Shown one piece after another: positions 48,380 through 59,498 of a stretch of DNA of 64,000 nt. Numbering within the stretch: position 1 is the first letter of the stretch; every line of letters begins with the position of its first letter. Position numbers and translations under genes: made by a program. The stretch is from the NCBI GenBank assembly GCA_020444245.1, contig JAHLLI010000001.1, forward strand, positions 62,001 to 126,000. The letters run 5' to 3'. Source of the stretch: Actinomycetales bacterium (GTDB lineage Bacteria > Actinomycetota > Actinomycetes > Actinomycetales > Cellulomonadaceae). A model generated the notes under the pieces. The model did not search any database and was not told where the DNA came from. It saw only the letters and a list, made by a program, of their open reading frames with translations.

Positions 48380-48385
48380 ACGCTA
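48380..48385 (-). promoter_or_regulatory. -10 element of the DUF4177-ridA unit
   Basis: Minus-strand TAGCGT ends six bases before ATG 48373; it overlaps the stop of whiB (48383). Confidence 0.65.
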
Positions 48386-48715
48386 CCCGCCGCGCGCCAC
48401 ACCCTGCTCGGGGTCGACGCCCGGCAGCGGACGGGCACCACCGACCAGCGCCAGCTCGGGCTCGGCCTCGAGCACCTCGCGCCAGGAGTCGACGTCCGGG
48501 AACCGGCGCAGCAGCGCCCGGCGCTCGCGCTCGGTCATGCCGCCCCAGACCCCGAAGGCGATCTTGTGGTCGAGGGCGTCGACGAGGCACTGGAAGCGCA
48601 CGGGGCAGCGCAGGCACACCTCGCGCGCCGCACGCTGCGCAGCACCCTCGACGAACAGGTCGTCGGGAGATGACTGCCCGCACGCGCCGTACGCGGTCCA
48701 GTGCTGGTCGTGCAC
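48383..48715 (-). CDS. WhiB-family iron-sulphur regulator (WhiB4-like)
   Basis: A 110-residue WhiB protein. The four [4Fe-4S] ligands are Cys12, Cys34, Cys37 and Cys43 (CLRCPVRFQC), followed by the GVWGG turn and a basic ERERRALLRRF helix that contacts DNA or sigma factor. Position next to ponA2 and ridA matches whiB4 (Rv3681c), a redox sensor. GTG 48715 has GAGAGGAG seven bases upstream. The tail is a variable 25 residues. Confidence 0.93.
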   Translation of the reverse strand: MHDQHWTAYGACGQSSPDDLFVEGAAQRAAREVCLRCPVRFQCLVDALDHKIAFGVWGGMTERERRALLRRFPDVDSWREVLEAEPELALVGGARPLPGVDPEQGVARGG

Positions 48716-48860
48716 GGCAGAACTCCTCTCCCCCGCTGATCACGGTAGTTCGTCCCATGCCGTTCACAAATGGGTCCTTCGGGCCCTTGCGCGCGGTCCG
48801 GAGAGTTCAACCTGCACCAGCCCTTCACCCCGAGGCCGGTGACCGCGCCCGACGCTCCCG

Positions 48861-48866
48861 TACCCT
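48861..48866 (+). promoter_or_regulatory. -10 element of ponA2
   Basis: TACCCT ends seven bases before ATG 48874. Confidence 0.65.
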
Positions 48867-48873
48867 GGTCGCC

Positions 48874-51306
48874 ATGTCGTCCCGTCGTCCTGCGTCCGCC
48901 CGGCAGGTCAACGCCCTCCAGGCGATCGGGCTCTTCGTCGCCTTCGTGCTGGTCGCGACCATCGGCGGCGTGCTGTCCGCCGGCTTGTTCATGCCCGCGG
49001 TCGCCACCACCAGTGCGCTCACCGACACGACCGTCGGGATGTTCGACGACTTGCCCGCCGACATCGAGCCTCCCCAGCTGAGCGAGAAGTCCTTCATCTA
49101 CGCCGCTGACGGCACCCTGCTGGCGACCTTCTACAACCAGAACCGGATCGTCGTCCCGCTGTCGGAGATCTCCAAGGACATGCAGAAGGCGGTCATCGAC
49201 GTCGAGGACCGCCGGTACTACGAGCACGGCGCCGTCGACCTGCCCGGCATGGTGCGTGCGCTGGCCACGAACCAGCTCACCGACTCCAACCAGGGCGCGT
49301 CCACGCTGACCCAGCAGTACGTCAAGAACCTGCTCATCCAGGCCGCCGAGCAGATCGAGGACCCGGTCGCGCGGGCGGCGGCGATCAACGAGGCGCGCGA
49401 CGCCAGCGGCGTGGAGGGCTACGGCCGGAAGCTCCGCGAGGCCAAGCTCGCCGTGACGCTCGAGCAGAAGCTGAGCAAGGACGAGATCCTCCAGGGCTAC
49501 CTGAACATCGCCCAGTTCGGCACCGCGCTGTACGGCGTGGAGGCCGCGGCGAGGCAGTACTTCTCGATCTCGGCCAAGGACCTGGACTACCTCCAGGCCG
49601 CGACCATCGCCGGGATCACCCGCAGCCCCTCGGCCTACGACCCGACCCGCAACCCCGACAAGGCGCAGGCGCGACGCAACGTCGTGCTCGCCGCCATGCT
49701 GCGCGAGGGCGACATCACGCAGGCCGAGTACGACAAGGGCAAGGCCACCCCGATCGCGGACACGCTCAAGGTCGGGCAGGACCGGCGCAACTGCTCCGCC
49801 GCGGACGACGCGGTGCCGGGCTCGTCGTACTTCTGCGACTACGTGACCCAGATCATCCGCCAGGACCCGGCCTTCGGCGACACCGCCGCGAAGCGCGACA
49901 AGCTGCTCAACGAGGGCGGCCTGAAGATCTACACCACCCTGGACCCGACGATGGAGGCCTACGCGGTCGCCGCGGTCAACGGGGCCGTCGCGCCGGGCGA
50001 CCCCTCGGGCGTGGGCGTCGCGCTGTCCACGGTCGAACCCGGCACCGGGAAGATCAAGGCGATGGCGCAGAACACCGTCTACGACCCGTCCACCGACGCG
50101 CCGCCCGGGCACACCTCGGTCAACTACAACACGGACTACGCCTACGGCGGTTCACGAGGCTTCCCGCCCGGTTCGACCTTCAAGCCGTTCACCCTGCTCG
50201 AGTGGCTCAAGGAGGGGCACGCGCTCAAGGAGGTCGTCAGCGGCACGCCTCGCAAGTACTCGATGAGCGAGTTCAACGCGCCCTGCACCGGTCTGGGCAA
50301 CGGCACGTTCCCGCTCGCGAACTCCGAGGGCGGCCCGGGCTACATGACGGTGCTCGACGCGACCAGGAACTCGGTCAACAACGCCTTCATGGACATGGCG
50401 ACCAAGCTCGACCTGTGCAAGATCTTCACGGGCGCCGAGGAGCTCGGCGTGCACCGGGCGGACGGCGCCGACATGAGGATCGTTCCGTCGGGCGTGATCG
50501 GCACCAACGAGGTCGCGCCGCTGACCATGGCGGCCGCGTTCGCCGCGTTCTCCGCCGACGGCGTGTTCTGCAACCCGGTCGCCATCGAGAAGGTCGAGGA
50601 CCGCGACGGCAACGAGCTCGCCGTGCCGGACGCCGGGTGTCGCCAGGCGATCACTCCCGACCTCGCCCATGCGGTCGCCTACGGCCTGAGCTTCGTGTGG
50701 GACGGCACGGCCAAGAAGGTCAAGCGGCTGCCGGACGGCCGCCCGGCCTCGGGCAAGACGGGTACGACCAGCGCGAACGAGCACACCTGGTTCGTGGGCT
50801 TCACCAAGCAGCTGTCGACCGCGGTGTGGGTGGGTCACCCGCAGGGCATGATCCCGATGCACAACGAGACGATCAACGGCATCTACCGCCGGTACGTCTA
50901 CGGCTCGGACATCGCCGCGCCGGCCTGGCGCGTGTTCACGGCGGCGGCGAGCCAGGGCATGCCGGTGGTGAAGTTCGCCGCGCCGCCGTCCTCGATGGTC
51001 AACGGCGTGCAGGTCACCGTGCCGCGAGTCGCCGGCATGTCGCCGAGGAGCGCCACCCAGACGCTCACGGCGGCGGGCTTCCACGTCAAGACGGCCGACA
51101 AGACCGTCTACTCGAGCTACCCGTCCGGGGCGGTCGCGGACACCTCCCCAGGTGGCGGGAGCCGCACCGTGCGCGGTTCGGTGATCACGCTCGTGATCTC
51201 CAAGGGTCCCGAGCCCGCACCGCCGCCGACCGACCCGCCGAAGGACAACAACGGTCACGGCGGCGGGAACAACGGCGGGCTCCCGATCACCCCGCCCGCT
51301 CCCTAG
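48874..51306 (+). CDS. ponA2: bifunctional penicillin-binding protein (PonA2 type) with PASTA domain
   Basis: An 810-residue class A PBP for peptidoglycan synthesis. One transmembrane helix (about residues 17-40), a GT51 glycosyltransferase (catalytic Glu111 in VEDRRYYEHG), and a transpeptidase with SxxK at Ser434 (PGSTFKP), SxN at Ser500 (NSVNN) and KTG at 628-630. One PASTA repeat follows (about 708-770), then a Pro/Gly/Asn-rich tail. The order whiB4-ponA2-phosphoesterase is as in M. tuberculosis Rv3681c-Rv3683. ATG 48874 is set by TACCCT seven bases upstream. Confidence 0.96.
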   Translation: MSSRRPASARQVNALQAIGLFVAFVLVATIGGVLSAGLFMPAVATTSALTDTTVGMFDDLPADIEPPQLSEKSFIYAADGTLLATFYNQNRIVVPLSEISKDMQKAVIDVEDRRYYEHGAVDLPGMVRALATNQLTDSNQGASTLTQQYVKNLLIQAAEQIEDPVARAAAINEARDASGVEGYGRKLREAKLAVTLEQKLSKDEILQGYLNIAQFGTALYGVEAAARQYFSISAKDLDYLQAATIAGITRSPSAYDPTRNPDKAQARRNVVLAAMLREGDITQAEYDKGKATPIADTLKVGQDRRNCSAADDAVPGSSYFCDYVTQIIRQDPAFGDTAAKRDKLLNEGGLKIYTTLDPTMEAYAVAAVNGAVAPGDPSGVGVALSTVEPGTGKIKAMAQNTVYDPSTDAPPGHTSVNYNTDYAYGGSRGFPPGSTFKPFTLLEWLKEGHALKEVVSGTPRKYSMSEFNAPCTGLGNGTFPLANSEGGPGYMTVLDATRNSVNNAFMDMATKLDLCKIFTGAEELGVHRADGADMRIVPSGVIGTNEVAPLTMAAAFAAFSADGVFCNPVAIEKVEDRDGNELAVPDAGCRQAITPDLAHAVAYGLSFVWDGTAKKVKRLPDGRPASGKTGTTSANEHTWFVGFTKQLSTAVWVGHPQGMIPMHNETINGIYRRYVYGSDIAAPAWRVFTAAASQGMPVVKFAAPPSSMVNGVQVTVPRVAGMSPRSATQTLTAAGFHVKTADKTVYSSYPSGAVADTSPGGGSRTVRGSVITLVISKGPEPAPPPTDPPKDNNGHGGGNNGGLPITPPAP

Positions 51307-52227
51307 GTGGCCGCCACCACGCCCGCGCGGGCGCTCGGCGTCGCGGCCCTGGCCGCCGGCGCCGGGCTCGCCTGGGCACTCGTCGAGGCTCACCTGTTCA
51401 CCCTGCGCCGGTTCACCGTGCCGGTGCTGCCGCCCGGGCAGGAGCCGCTGCGCGTGCTGCACCTGTCCGACCTGCACCTGACCCCTGGCCAGGACGACAA
51501 GATCGCGTGGCTGCGCTCCCTCGCCGAGCTCGAGCCGCACCTGGTGATCGACACCGGTGACAACTGGGCGCACGTGGATGCGATGCCGGCGCTGGCGCAC
51601 GCGCTCGACCCGCTGCTGAGGGCCCCGGGCGCGTTCGTGATGGGCTCCAACGACTATCTCGCACCCGAGCTGCGCAACCCCGCGCGGTACCTGCTCCCGG
51701 ACGCCCGGCGGCCGCTCTCCCTGCAGCAGACCCGCCTGCCGGCCCGTGACCTCGCCCGGTTGTTCACCGACGCCGGCTGGGTGGACCTGGACAACCGCCG
51801 CGGCGTCACGGTCGCCGACGGCCGGCTCATCTCGATGGTCGGCGTCGACGACCCGCACCTGGATCGGGACCGATTCCCCGAGGGGCACCACCACCCCGAC
51901 GCCACCCTGCGCCTGGGGGTCGCGCACGCGCCGTACCAGCGGGTGCTGGACACCATGGCCTACGACGGTGCGCAGCTGGTGCTCGCCGGGCACACCCACG
52001 GCGGCCAGCTCGCCGTGCCCGGGTGGGGCGCCCTGGTGACCAACTGCGACCTGGACACCGGACGCGCCAAGGGCGTGCACGGCTGGCCCGGGCCCCGCCC
52101 CGACGAGCCGGGGGGCGAGGACTCGATCTGGATGCACGTGTCGGCCGGGCTGGGCACCTCGCCGTTCACCCCCGTGCGGTTCGCGTGCCGCCCCGAGGCC
52201 ACGCTGCTGACCCTCGTCAGCCGCTGA
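51307..52227 (+). CDS. membrane-linked metallophosphoesterase (Rv3683-like)
   Basis: A 306-residue calcineurin-like phosphoesterase with one N-terminal hydrophobic helix (residues 8-28). Metal-ligand motifs: SDLHL, TGDNW, GSND in place of GNHE, VAHAPY and GHTHGGQ. The GSND variant is usual in this subfamily. It starts directly after the ponA2 stop, so it shares its transcript and may act on envelope phosphates; the substrate is unknown. Confidence 0.88.
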   Translation: MAATTPARALGVAALAAGAGLAWALVEAHLFTLRRFTVPVLPPGQEPLRVLHLSDLHLTPGQDDKIAWLRSLAELEPHLVIDTGDNWAHVDAMPALAHALDPLLRAPGAFVMGSNDYLAPELRNPARYLLPDARRPLSLQQTRLPARDLARLFTDAGWVDLDNRRGVTVADGRLISMVGVDDPHLDRDRFPEGHHHPDATLRLGVAHAPYQRVLDTMAYDGAQLVLAGHTHGGQLAVPGWGALVTNCDLDTGRAKGVHGWPGPRPDEPGGEDSIWMHVSAGLGTSPFTPVRFACRPEATLLTLVSR

Positions 52228-52337
52228 GCCCCGCCGGCCCGAGACGCCGTCGCGGCGCGCGCGGGCGCCAACGGGCGAAGACGAGCCCGCGCGGCGCTTG
52301 GGTTGCCGCCGGCGTGTCAGGGGTGTAGTTGGTCTCG

Positions 52338-52745
52338 GTGAACACCACCTCACCCCTCGTGGGTCTCGAACAGCGCATCGTCGACTTCGCCGCCGCATGG
52401 GACCGCCTCGGCGCCCCCGGCGTCGGCGACGACCTCCTGGCCGACCCGGTCCTCGTCCTCGGCGAGCACGGCACGTCGGCCGTGCCCCGGCAGGCCTTCC
52501 TGGCGGCCGTCTCCGAGCGGTACGCGGCGGTGCGCGGTGCCACCACCGCGACCGCGACCCTCGCCGGGACGACGCCCACGCTCCTGGGCTCGCGGCTGGT
52601 GCTGGCCACGATCACCTGGACGTTCGGCAGCGGCGCCGGCACCGCGCTCCTGATCAGCGACTTCCTGCTCCAGCGCGAGGACGACGACCGCCTGCGCTGC
52701 GTCGCCTACCTCCCGCGGACCTCCGTCCTGGACCACCTGCACTAG
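52338..52745 (+). CDS. SnoaL/NTF2-like small protein
   Basis: A 135-residue protein with the cone-shaped NTF2-like pattern: an N-terminal helix (LEQRIVDFAAAWDRLGAP), a helix with a Tyr, and four beta strands ending LRCVAYLPRTSVLDHLH (quoted in part). No catalytic signature. GTG 52338 is chosen because TAGTTG ends six bases before it, although the final base departs from TAnnnT. The 110 bases before it hold no gene. Confidence 0.6.
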   Translation: MNTTSPLVGLEQRIVDFAAAWDRLGAPGVGDDLLADPVLVLGEHGTSAVPRQAFLAAVSERYAAVRGATTATATLAGTTPTLLGSRLVLATITWTFGSGAGTALLISDFLLQREDDDRLRCVAYLPRTSVLDHLH

Positions 52746-52805
52746 CCGTTCCCGGTCGGTGCGCCCGGCGCCGAACCCGGTTTCACGGGCGGTCCGCGGC
52801 TGGGC

Positions 52806-52811
52806 TATCCT
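52806..52811 (+). promoter_or_regulatory. -10 element of tRNA-Pro
   Basis: TATCCT lies 12 bases before the mature tRNA; TTCACG at 52782-52787 is a possible -35 with an 18-bp spacer. Confidence 0.55.
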
Positions 52812-52823
52812 TGCCGGGCTCCC

Positions 52824-52897
<74 letters not shown>

Positions 52898-52906
52898 CCG
52901 TGGGAG

Positions 52907-52935
52907 AAGGGGCCCGGCATCATGCCGGGCCCCTT
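52907..52935 (+). terminator. tRNA-Pro terminator
   Basis: AAGGGGCCCGGCA pairs perfectly with TGCCGGGCCCCTT around TCA: a 13-bp stem with a three-base loop. Confidence 0.8.
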
Positions 52936-53010
52936 CCGCCATCTCAGCCGGAGCCGTGCCGGCTCACCTGCCTCGCGGCGTCCGGTGCGGTGGGCCCGGC
53001 GGCGGGCCGC

Positions 53011-53016
53011 TAGCCT
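53011..53016 (+). promoter_or_regulatory. -10 element of the NUDIX gene
   Basis: TAGCCT ends seven bases before ATG 53024. Confidence 0.65.
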
Positions 53017-53023
53017 GCCGGTC

Positions 53024-53521
53024 ATGCCGGTGCCCGAGTTCATCCTCAGACTTCGTGCCGGGATCGGCACCGATCTGCTGTGGCTGCCCGGGGTCTCCGG
53101 GGTGATCGTCGACGACGTCGGCCGTCTGCTGCTCGGCAGGCGTAGCGACAACGGTCGGTGGGCCGTGGTGAGCGGGATCCCCGAGCCGGGCGAGGAGCCC
53201 GCCGTCGCGCTGGTCCGCGAGGCGCGCGAGGAGACCGGGGTCGACATCGAGGTCCTCGCGCTCACCAGCGTCGCGGCCGGCCAGGAGGTCGTCTACCCCA
53301 ACGGCGACCGCGCGCGCTACCTGGACGTGTCGTTCCTGTGCCGCGCCGTGGGCGGTCGGGCGCGGGTCGCCGACGACGAGTCCACCGACGTCGGCTGGTT
53401 CGCGCCTGACGCGCTGCCCGACCCGCTGAACCCGAGCTCGAGGGCGTGGATCGACCGCGCGCTCGAGGCCCTGGCCGCGATCGAGGCGGGCCGGCCCGCG
53501 CTGCCGTACTTCGCCCGCTGA
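53024..53521 (+). CDS. NUDIX hydrolase
   Basis: A 165-residue pyrophosphohydrolase. The Nudix box is complete: GIPEPGEEPAVALVREAREE followed by TGVD, in the G-x5-E-x7-REUxEExGU pattern at about residues 50-73. The subgroup is that of actinobacterial single-domain hydrolases with a WAVVSGIPEPGE lead-in; substrate unknown. ATG 53024 is set by TAGCCT seven bases upstream. Confidence 0.92.
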   Translation: MPVPEFILRLRAGIGTDLLWLPGVSGVIVDDVGRLLLGRRSDNGRWAVVSGIPEPGEEPAVALVREAREETGVDIEVLALTSVAAGQEVVYPNGDRARYLDVSFLCRAVGGRARVADDESTDVGWFAPDALPDPLNPSSRAWIDRALEALAAIEAGRPALPYFAR

Positions 53522-53564
53522 ACGCGTCGCGCCGGCCGGTCTCGCCGACCGCGTCGCCCGGTGG

Positions 53565-53570
53565 CACGAT
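53565..53570 (+). promoter_or_regulatory. -10 element of the DUF1801 gene
   Basis: CACGAT ends six bases before ATG 53577. Confidence 0.45.
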
Positions 53571-53576
53571 GCGCGG

Positions 53577-53939
53577 ATGACCCTGCCCCTGCCCGACGAC
53601 CTCGCCGCGTACCTCGCCGCGCTCGAGCCGGCCGCGCGCGCGGCGGTGGAGGCGATGCGCGACCGGGTGGTCGCGGCGGTCCCCGAGCCGGGGCAACGGC
53701 TGTCGTACCGGATCCTCGGCGTGACCTGCCGGGGCAAGGCGCTGGTCTACCTGGCCGGCTGGTCCGGGCACGTGTCGATGTACCCCGTGCCCGCCTTGGA
53801 CGACCCCGCACTGGCGGCCGCCGTCGCGCCGTACCGCGCCGCCAAGGGCACGCTGCACTTCCCGCTCGACGCCCCGCTGCCCCTGGACGTCGTCGAGGCC
53901 GTCGCCCGAGCCTGGGTGGCCCAGCGCGGCCTCGCCTGA
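53577..53939 (+). CDS. DUF1801-family protein
   Basis: A 120-residue protein of the DUF1801/YdhG type: LDDLAAYLAALEPAAR-like start (PDDLAAYLAALEPAAR), LSYRILGVTCRGKALVYLAGW in the centre and KGTLHFPLDAPLP near the end. The family fold is known from structures, but the role is not; some are called iron chaperones without proof. It converges on asd with 34 bases between stops. Confidence 0.85.
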   Translation: MTLPLPDDLAAYLAALEPAARAAVEAMRDRVVAAVPEPGQRLSYRILGVTCRGKALVYLAGWSGHVSMYPVPALDDPALAAAVAPYRAAKGTLHFPLDAPLPLDVVEAVARAWVAQRGLA

Positions 53940-53973
53940 CCGCCCACGGCCCGCACGCGGGCGCCGACGGCGG

Positions 53974-56291
<2,318 letters not shown>

Positions 56292-56485
56292 GACGAGCAC
56301 TCCGGAGTCGGTGGGAGCCGGTCGTGGAGCCACGTCACCGGCGGTCCCAGCGAGCATAGTTGGCGCCCACCTGGTGGACGGCAGGTATTCCGGGATCTGG
56401 TCGGGCCGCGCGCGGGTGCAGGAGTCGGGGCGGTGAGAACATGACAGGGGTGGACGACGCACGCACCAGCGACCCGGGAGAGACC

Positions 56486-57052
56486 ATGCGCACCGCACGA
56501 CTCGCGGCAGGCCTCCTGCTGCCGGCGCTGCTGCTGGCCGGGTGCGCGACCGGCACGTCCGCGGGAGGCCAGACCACCGGCCCGGGTGACTCGGGCACCG
56601 GCGGGACGTCGACCACGGCGCCACCGACCGACCCCGACAGCCCGGTGACGTCCGGTCCAGGCGACGACTCCGGCGGCGACGCGGCCGGCGGGACACGGCC
56701 GTCCGGCTCACCGTCGCCGACCGGCCTGCCCGCCGACCTGACGATCACCGTCGACGCGTCGGGCTCGGGCGACACCCAGACCTGGACCCTGACCTGCGAC
56801 CCGCCGGACGGCGACCACCCCGACCCGGCATGGGCCTGCGCAGCGATCGAGGAGGCCGGTGGCGTGGCGGCGTTCGACCCCGTGCCCCGCACCGCCATGT
56901 GCACCGAGATCTACGGGGGCCCGCAGACCGCCCACGTCGAGGGCACGGTCGACGGCACGCCGATCAACGCCGACTTCTCGCGCACCAACGGTTGCGAGAT
57001 CAACCGGTGGGAGGCGCTGCGCGCCGTGCTCGGCGACGTCGCCGGCGTCTGA
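56486..57052 (+). CDS. secreted lipoprotein with subtilisin-inhibitor-like (SSI) domain
   Basis: A 188-residue lipoprotein. Signal peptide and lipobox LLAGC place the lipidated Cys at residue 20; a Gly/Thr/Pro/Asp-rich linker covers about 25-85; then an SSI-type domain with four Cys: [24 protein letters not shown] and NGCEIN, the spacing of Streptomyces subtilisin inhibitors. It probably inhibits a serine protease at the cell surface, although the reactive-site loop (DPVPRTAMC) differs from classical SSI. ATG 56486 has GGGAGAG three bases upstream; GTG 56450 with GAACAT seven bases before is the alternative. Confidence 0.82.
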   Translation: MRTARLAAGLLLPALLLAGCATGTSAGGQTTGPGDSGTGGTSTTAPPTDPDSPVTSGPGDDSGGDAAGGTRPSGSPSPTGLPADLTITVDASGSGDTQTWTLTCDPPDGDHPDPAWACAAIEEAGGVAAFDPVPRTAMCTEIYGGPQTAHVEGTVDGTPINADFSRTNGCEINRWEALRAVLGDVAGV

Positions 57053-57082
57053 GCGGCCGGCCGGTCCAGCCGGAGGGCTCCG

Positions 57083-57685
57083 TCAGGGGTGCAGGGCGCG
57101 GAACTCCGCCTCGGCGGCCACGTCCTCGTCCACGTCCAGACGCAGGTGCGCCAGGACCGTCTGCAGCACGCGCAGCGCCGAGGACGCCCGCTCACCCCAG
57201 TTGGACAGGTAGGAGTACTGCCACCACCACAGCGCCTCGGTGACCTGACCGGCGGCGTAGTGCTGCAGCCCCTGAGCCAGCGCGCCGGCGATCAGCACCA
57301 GGTCGCCCGACAGCGAGGACTGCACCGGGTCGCCGCCGAGCAGCGGGTCCGCGACCTCGACGTAGGTGTCCAGGCCCTCGAACAGGTTGGCCAGGCCCGT
57401 GCGCAGCGGGTCGAGGTCGTCCTCGGGGCCGACGTCCGGCTCGAAGCGGTCCGCCGGGACCACGTCGACCACGGCGCCCAGCCGCGCACCCACGCCGAGC
57501 GCGTCGGACAGCGCCAGGAGCAGCAGCGGGATGGCGGCCTCGGGGTTCGCGCCGGCCGCGACCTCGGTGAGGGTCTCGACGAAGGTGCCCGCCTCGTCCG
57601 CCACGGTGGCGGCCAGGTCGGCGAGGTCGTCGGGGATGTCCAGGGTCTGCTCGGCGGTCGTCTCGCCGGGCTGAGTGTCAGGCAC
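57083..57685 (-). CDS. DUF5063-family protein
   Basis: A 200-residue acidic, mostly helical protein of the DUF5063 family, which accompanies recR in many actinobacteria. The core reads [20 protein letters not shown] near residue 150. Function unknown. It overlaps recR by eight bases, so expression is coupled. Confidence 0.85.
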   Translation of the reverse strand: MPDTQPGETTAEQTLDIPDDLADLAATVADEAGTFVETLTEVAAGANPEAAIPLLLLALSDALGVGARLGAVVDVVPADRFEPDVGPEDDLDPLRTGLANLFEGLDTYVEVADPLLGGDPVQSSLSGDLVLIAGALAQGLQHYAAGQVTEALWWWQYSYLSNWGERASSALRVLQTVLAHLRLDVDEDVAAEAEFRALHP

Positions 57686-58277
57686 TGATCTGCCTCCGTC
57701 CTTCGAAAGCGCGTCCGAGGGTGACCTCGTCGGCGTACTCCAGGTCGCCGCCCACCGGCAGGCCCGAGGCCAGCCGGGTGACGCGCAGGCCCATCGGCAC
57801 CAGCAGCCGGGCCAGGTAGGTGGCCGTCGCCTCGCCCTCGACGTTCGGGTCCGTCGCGAGGATGACCTCGGTGACCGAGCCGTCGGCGAGCCGGGTCATG
57901 AGCTGGGAGATGCGCAGGTCGTCCGGACCGACGTTGTCGATCGGGTTGATGGCGCCGCCGAGCACGTGGTACCGGCCGCGGAACTCGCGGGTGCGCTCGA
58001 TCGCGACGACGTCCTTGGGCTCCTCGACCACGCAGATCACGGTGTCCGAACGGCGGGGGTCGCGGCACACCCGGCAGCGCGGCTCCTCGGCGACGTTGCC
58101 GCACACCTCGCAGAACCGGACCCGGGCCTTGACCTCGACGAGTGCGTCGGTGAGGCGGCGGACGTCGGCGGGATCGGCCGCGAGCAGGTAGAAGGCGATC
58201 CGCTGCGCGCTCTTGGGACCGACGCCGGGCAGTCGCCCGAGCTCGTCGATCAGGTCCTGGACCGCGCCCTCGTACAC
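57678..58277 (-). CDS. recR: recombination protein RecR
   Basis: A 199-residue clamp-like repair protein that works with RecF/RecO. The helix-hairpin-helix [16 protein letters not shown]-type start ([17 protein letters not shown]) is followed by a four-Cys zinc finger ([16 protein letters not shown]) and a Toprim domain with [17 protein letters not shown] 58277 is set by TAGGCT six bases upstream, so recR has its own start site and does not rely on dnaX, from which it is separated by four genes. Confidence 0.96.
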   Translation of the reverse strand: MYEGAVQDLIDELGRLPGVGPKSAQRIAFYLLAADPADVRRLTDALVEVKARVRFCEVCGNVAEEPRCRVCRDPRRSDTVICVVEEPKDVVAIERTREFRGRYHVLGGAINPIDNVGPDDLRISQLMTRLADGSVTEVILATDPNVEGEATATYLARLLVPMGLRVTRLASGLPVGGDLEYADEVTLGRAFEGRRQISA

Positions 58278-58283
58278 ACGATC

Positions 58284-58289
58284 AGCCTA
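58284..58289 (-). promoter_or_regulatory. -10 element of recR-DUF5063
   Basis: Minus-strand TAGGCT ends six bases before GTG 58277. Confidence 0.65.
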
Positions 58290-58388
58290 CGGGGTGCGCA
58301 GCGACGGAGTGAGCGAGGCCGCGCGGCCGGGGCCAACCCGCACAGGGGTCACGTCGACCCGGCTCGTACGGGTCGGCCGACGCCGGGC

Positions 58389-59498
58389 TCAGGGGCGCTC
58401 GCCACGACCCTCGCTGAGGATCTCGAACCATGCCTCTGGCGCCCCGTGCGGCGCGGTGGCGAGCACTGTGCCATGGCGGTCGAGCACCGCCCAGCTGGCG
58501 GGCGGCAAGCCCGGGTCGACCGCTCGCACGACATGGGTCGCGGCCACCGGGTCGTAGGTCCACCGGAGGTCGGGCAGCCACTGGCCCGAGGCATCGACAG
58601 CCGGCCAGCCGAGGAGCACGACGATCGCGGCGGGATCCTCGAGCGCCCGCCGGACCTGGTTCCACGCGGCAGCCCTCCGGTGTCGCTCCACCCGCGCCCC
58701 AGGCTCCTTCAGGGCCAGCGCGGCGAGCAGACGCGGGTCGCTGCGGCGATGCCCGAAGGCGCGCGCCCAGACAACTCCCGTCACGATCCCTGCGGCGCCG
58801 GCGATCGACGCGGCGATGCGCAGCCCGGATGGGACCGCGGCGTCTCCGAGAAGGGCCAGCGCAGATGCCAGGCCCACGGCCGTGAGGAGCCACACGCCGG
58901 GGTGGTTGCGGTCCGTCCTGAGCGTGTTCAGCGCGACCGCTCCACCACCGAACAGCACGACGGCGGAGAACTCGCCCAACGGGTGCTGGTCCGGGACCGG
59001 GACCTGCACGGCGGCGACAGCGAGCAGGACGGCAGCGAGCGCGGCCAGTGCCAGCGCTACAACGCTCGCGAACGTCTCCCGCCACGGCGGCGGCAGCTGC
59101 GGCGGGCCGAGGGCCTCGGTAGCCAGCGGGTCGGGTAGCTCTCGCGGGCCACCCCCGAACGGGTCGAGGTCCACCTCTGACGACGTCGACCCGTCGCCCG
59201 GGTCGGCGTGCGCGTCCGACGTCGACCGCCGTTCGGCCGCGGGCCTCGCGGCATCGGGGTCGTTCCCCCATGCCACGTCGTCCCACGACGGGCCCACGCC
59301 GTCCAGCTCGCGGTGGTAGGCGTCACGCAGCTCGGGATCGGACAGCACCCGGTGCGCCTCCTGCACCGCCAGGAAGCGCTCGACCGTGCCGCCGCGATCC
59401 GGGTGCGCCGCCCTGGCAGCCCGGCGGTATGCGCGGCGCACCTGCTCGGCGCTCGCCGGACGAGCGACCCCGAGGGTGGCGTAGTGGTCCGGTGTCAC
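58389..59498 (-). CDS. membrane J-domain protein, paralogue 2
   Basis: A 369-residue protein. A J-domain occupies residues 3-65 with the HPD motif (RAAHPDRGGTVERF). An acidic linker with DLDPFGGGP follows, then four hydrophobic helices (about 140-255) and a C-terminal domain of about 100 residues that begins VERHRRAAAWNQVRRALEDP and ends with SWAVLDRHGTVLATAPHG. The HPD predicts recruitment of DnaK to the membrane. The same layout and C-terminal domain occur in the gene at 60294-61346. GTG 59498 overlaps the upstream stop in a GTGA. Confidence 0.8.
   Translation of the reverse strand: MTPDHYATLGVARPASAEQVRRAYRRAARAAHPDRGGTVERFLAVQEAHRVLSDPELRDAYHRELDGVGPSWDDVAWGNDPDAARPAAERRSTSDAHADPGDGSTSSEVDLDPFGGGPRELPDPLATEALGPPQLPPPWRETFASVVALALAALAAVLLAVAAVQVPVPDQHPLGEFSAVVLFGGGAVALNTLRTDRNHPGVWLLTAVGLASALALLGDAAVPSGLRIAASIAGAAGIVTGVVWARAFGHRRSDPRLLAALALKEPGARVERHRRAAAWNQVRRALEDPAAIVVLLGWPAVDASGQWLPDLRWTYDPVAATHVVRAVDPGLPPASWAVLDRHGTVLATAPHGAPEAWFEILSEGRGERP

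Noticed and set aside
48766-48800. GGGTCCTTCGGGCCC upstream of ponA2 as another DosR-like box
   Set aside because: It is one base too long for the 14-bp palindrome and agrees with the core at only about nine positions.
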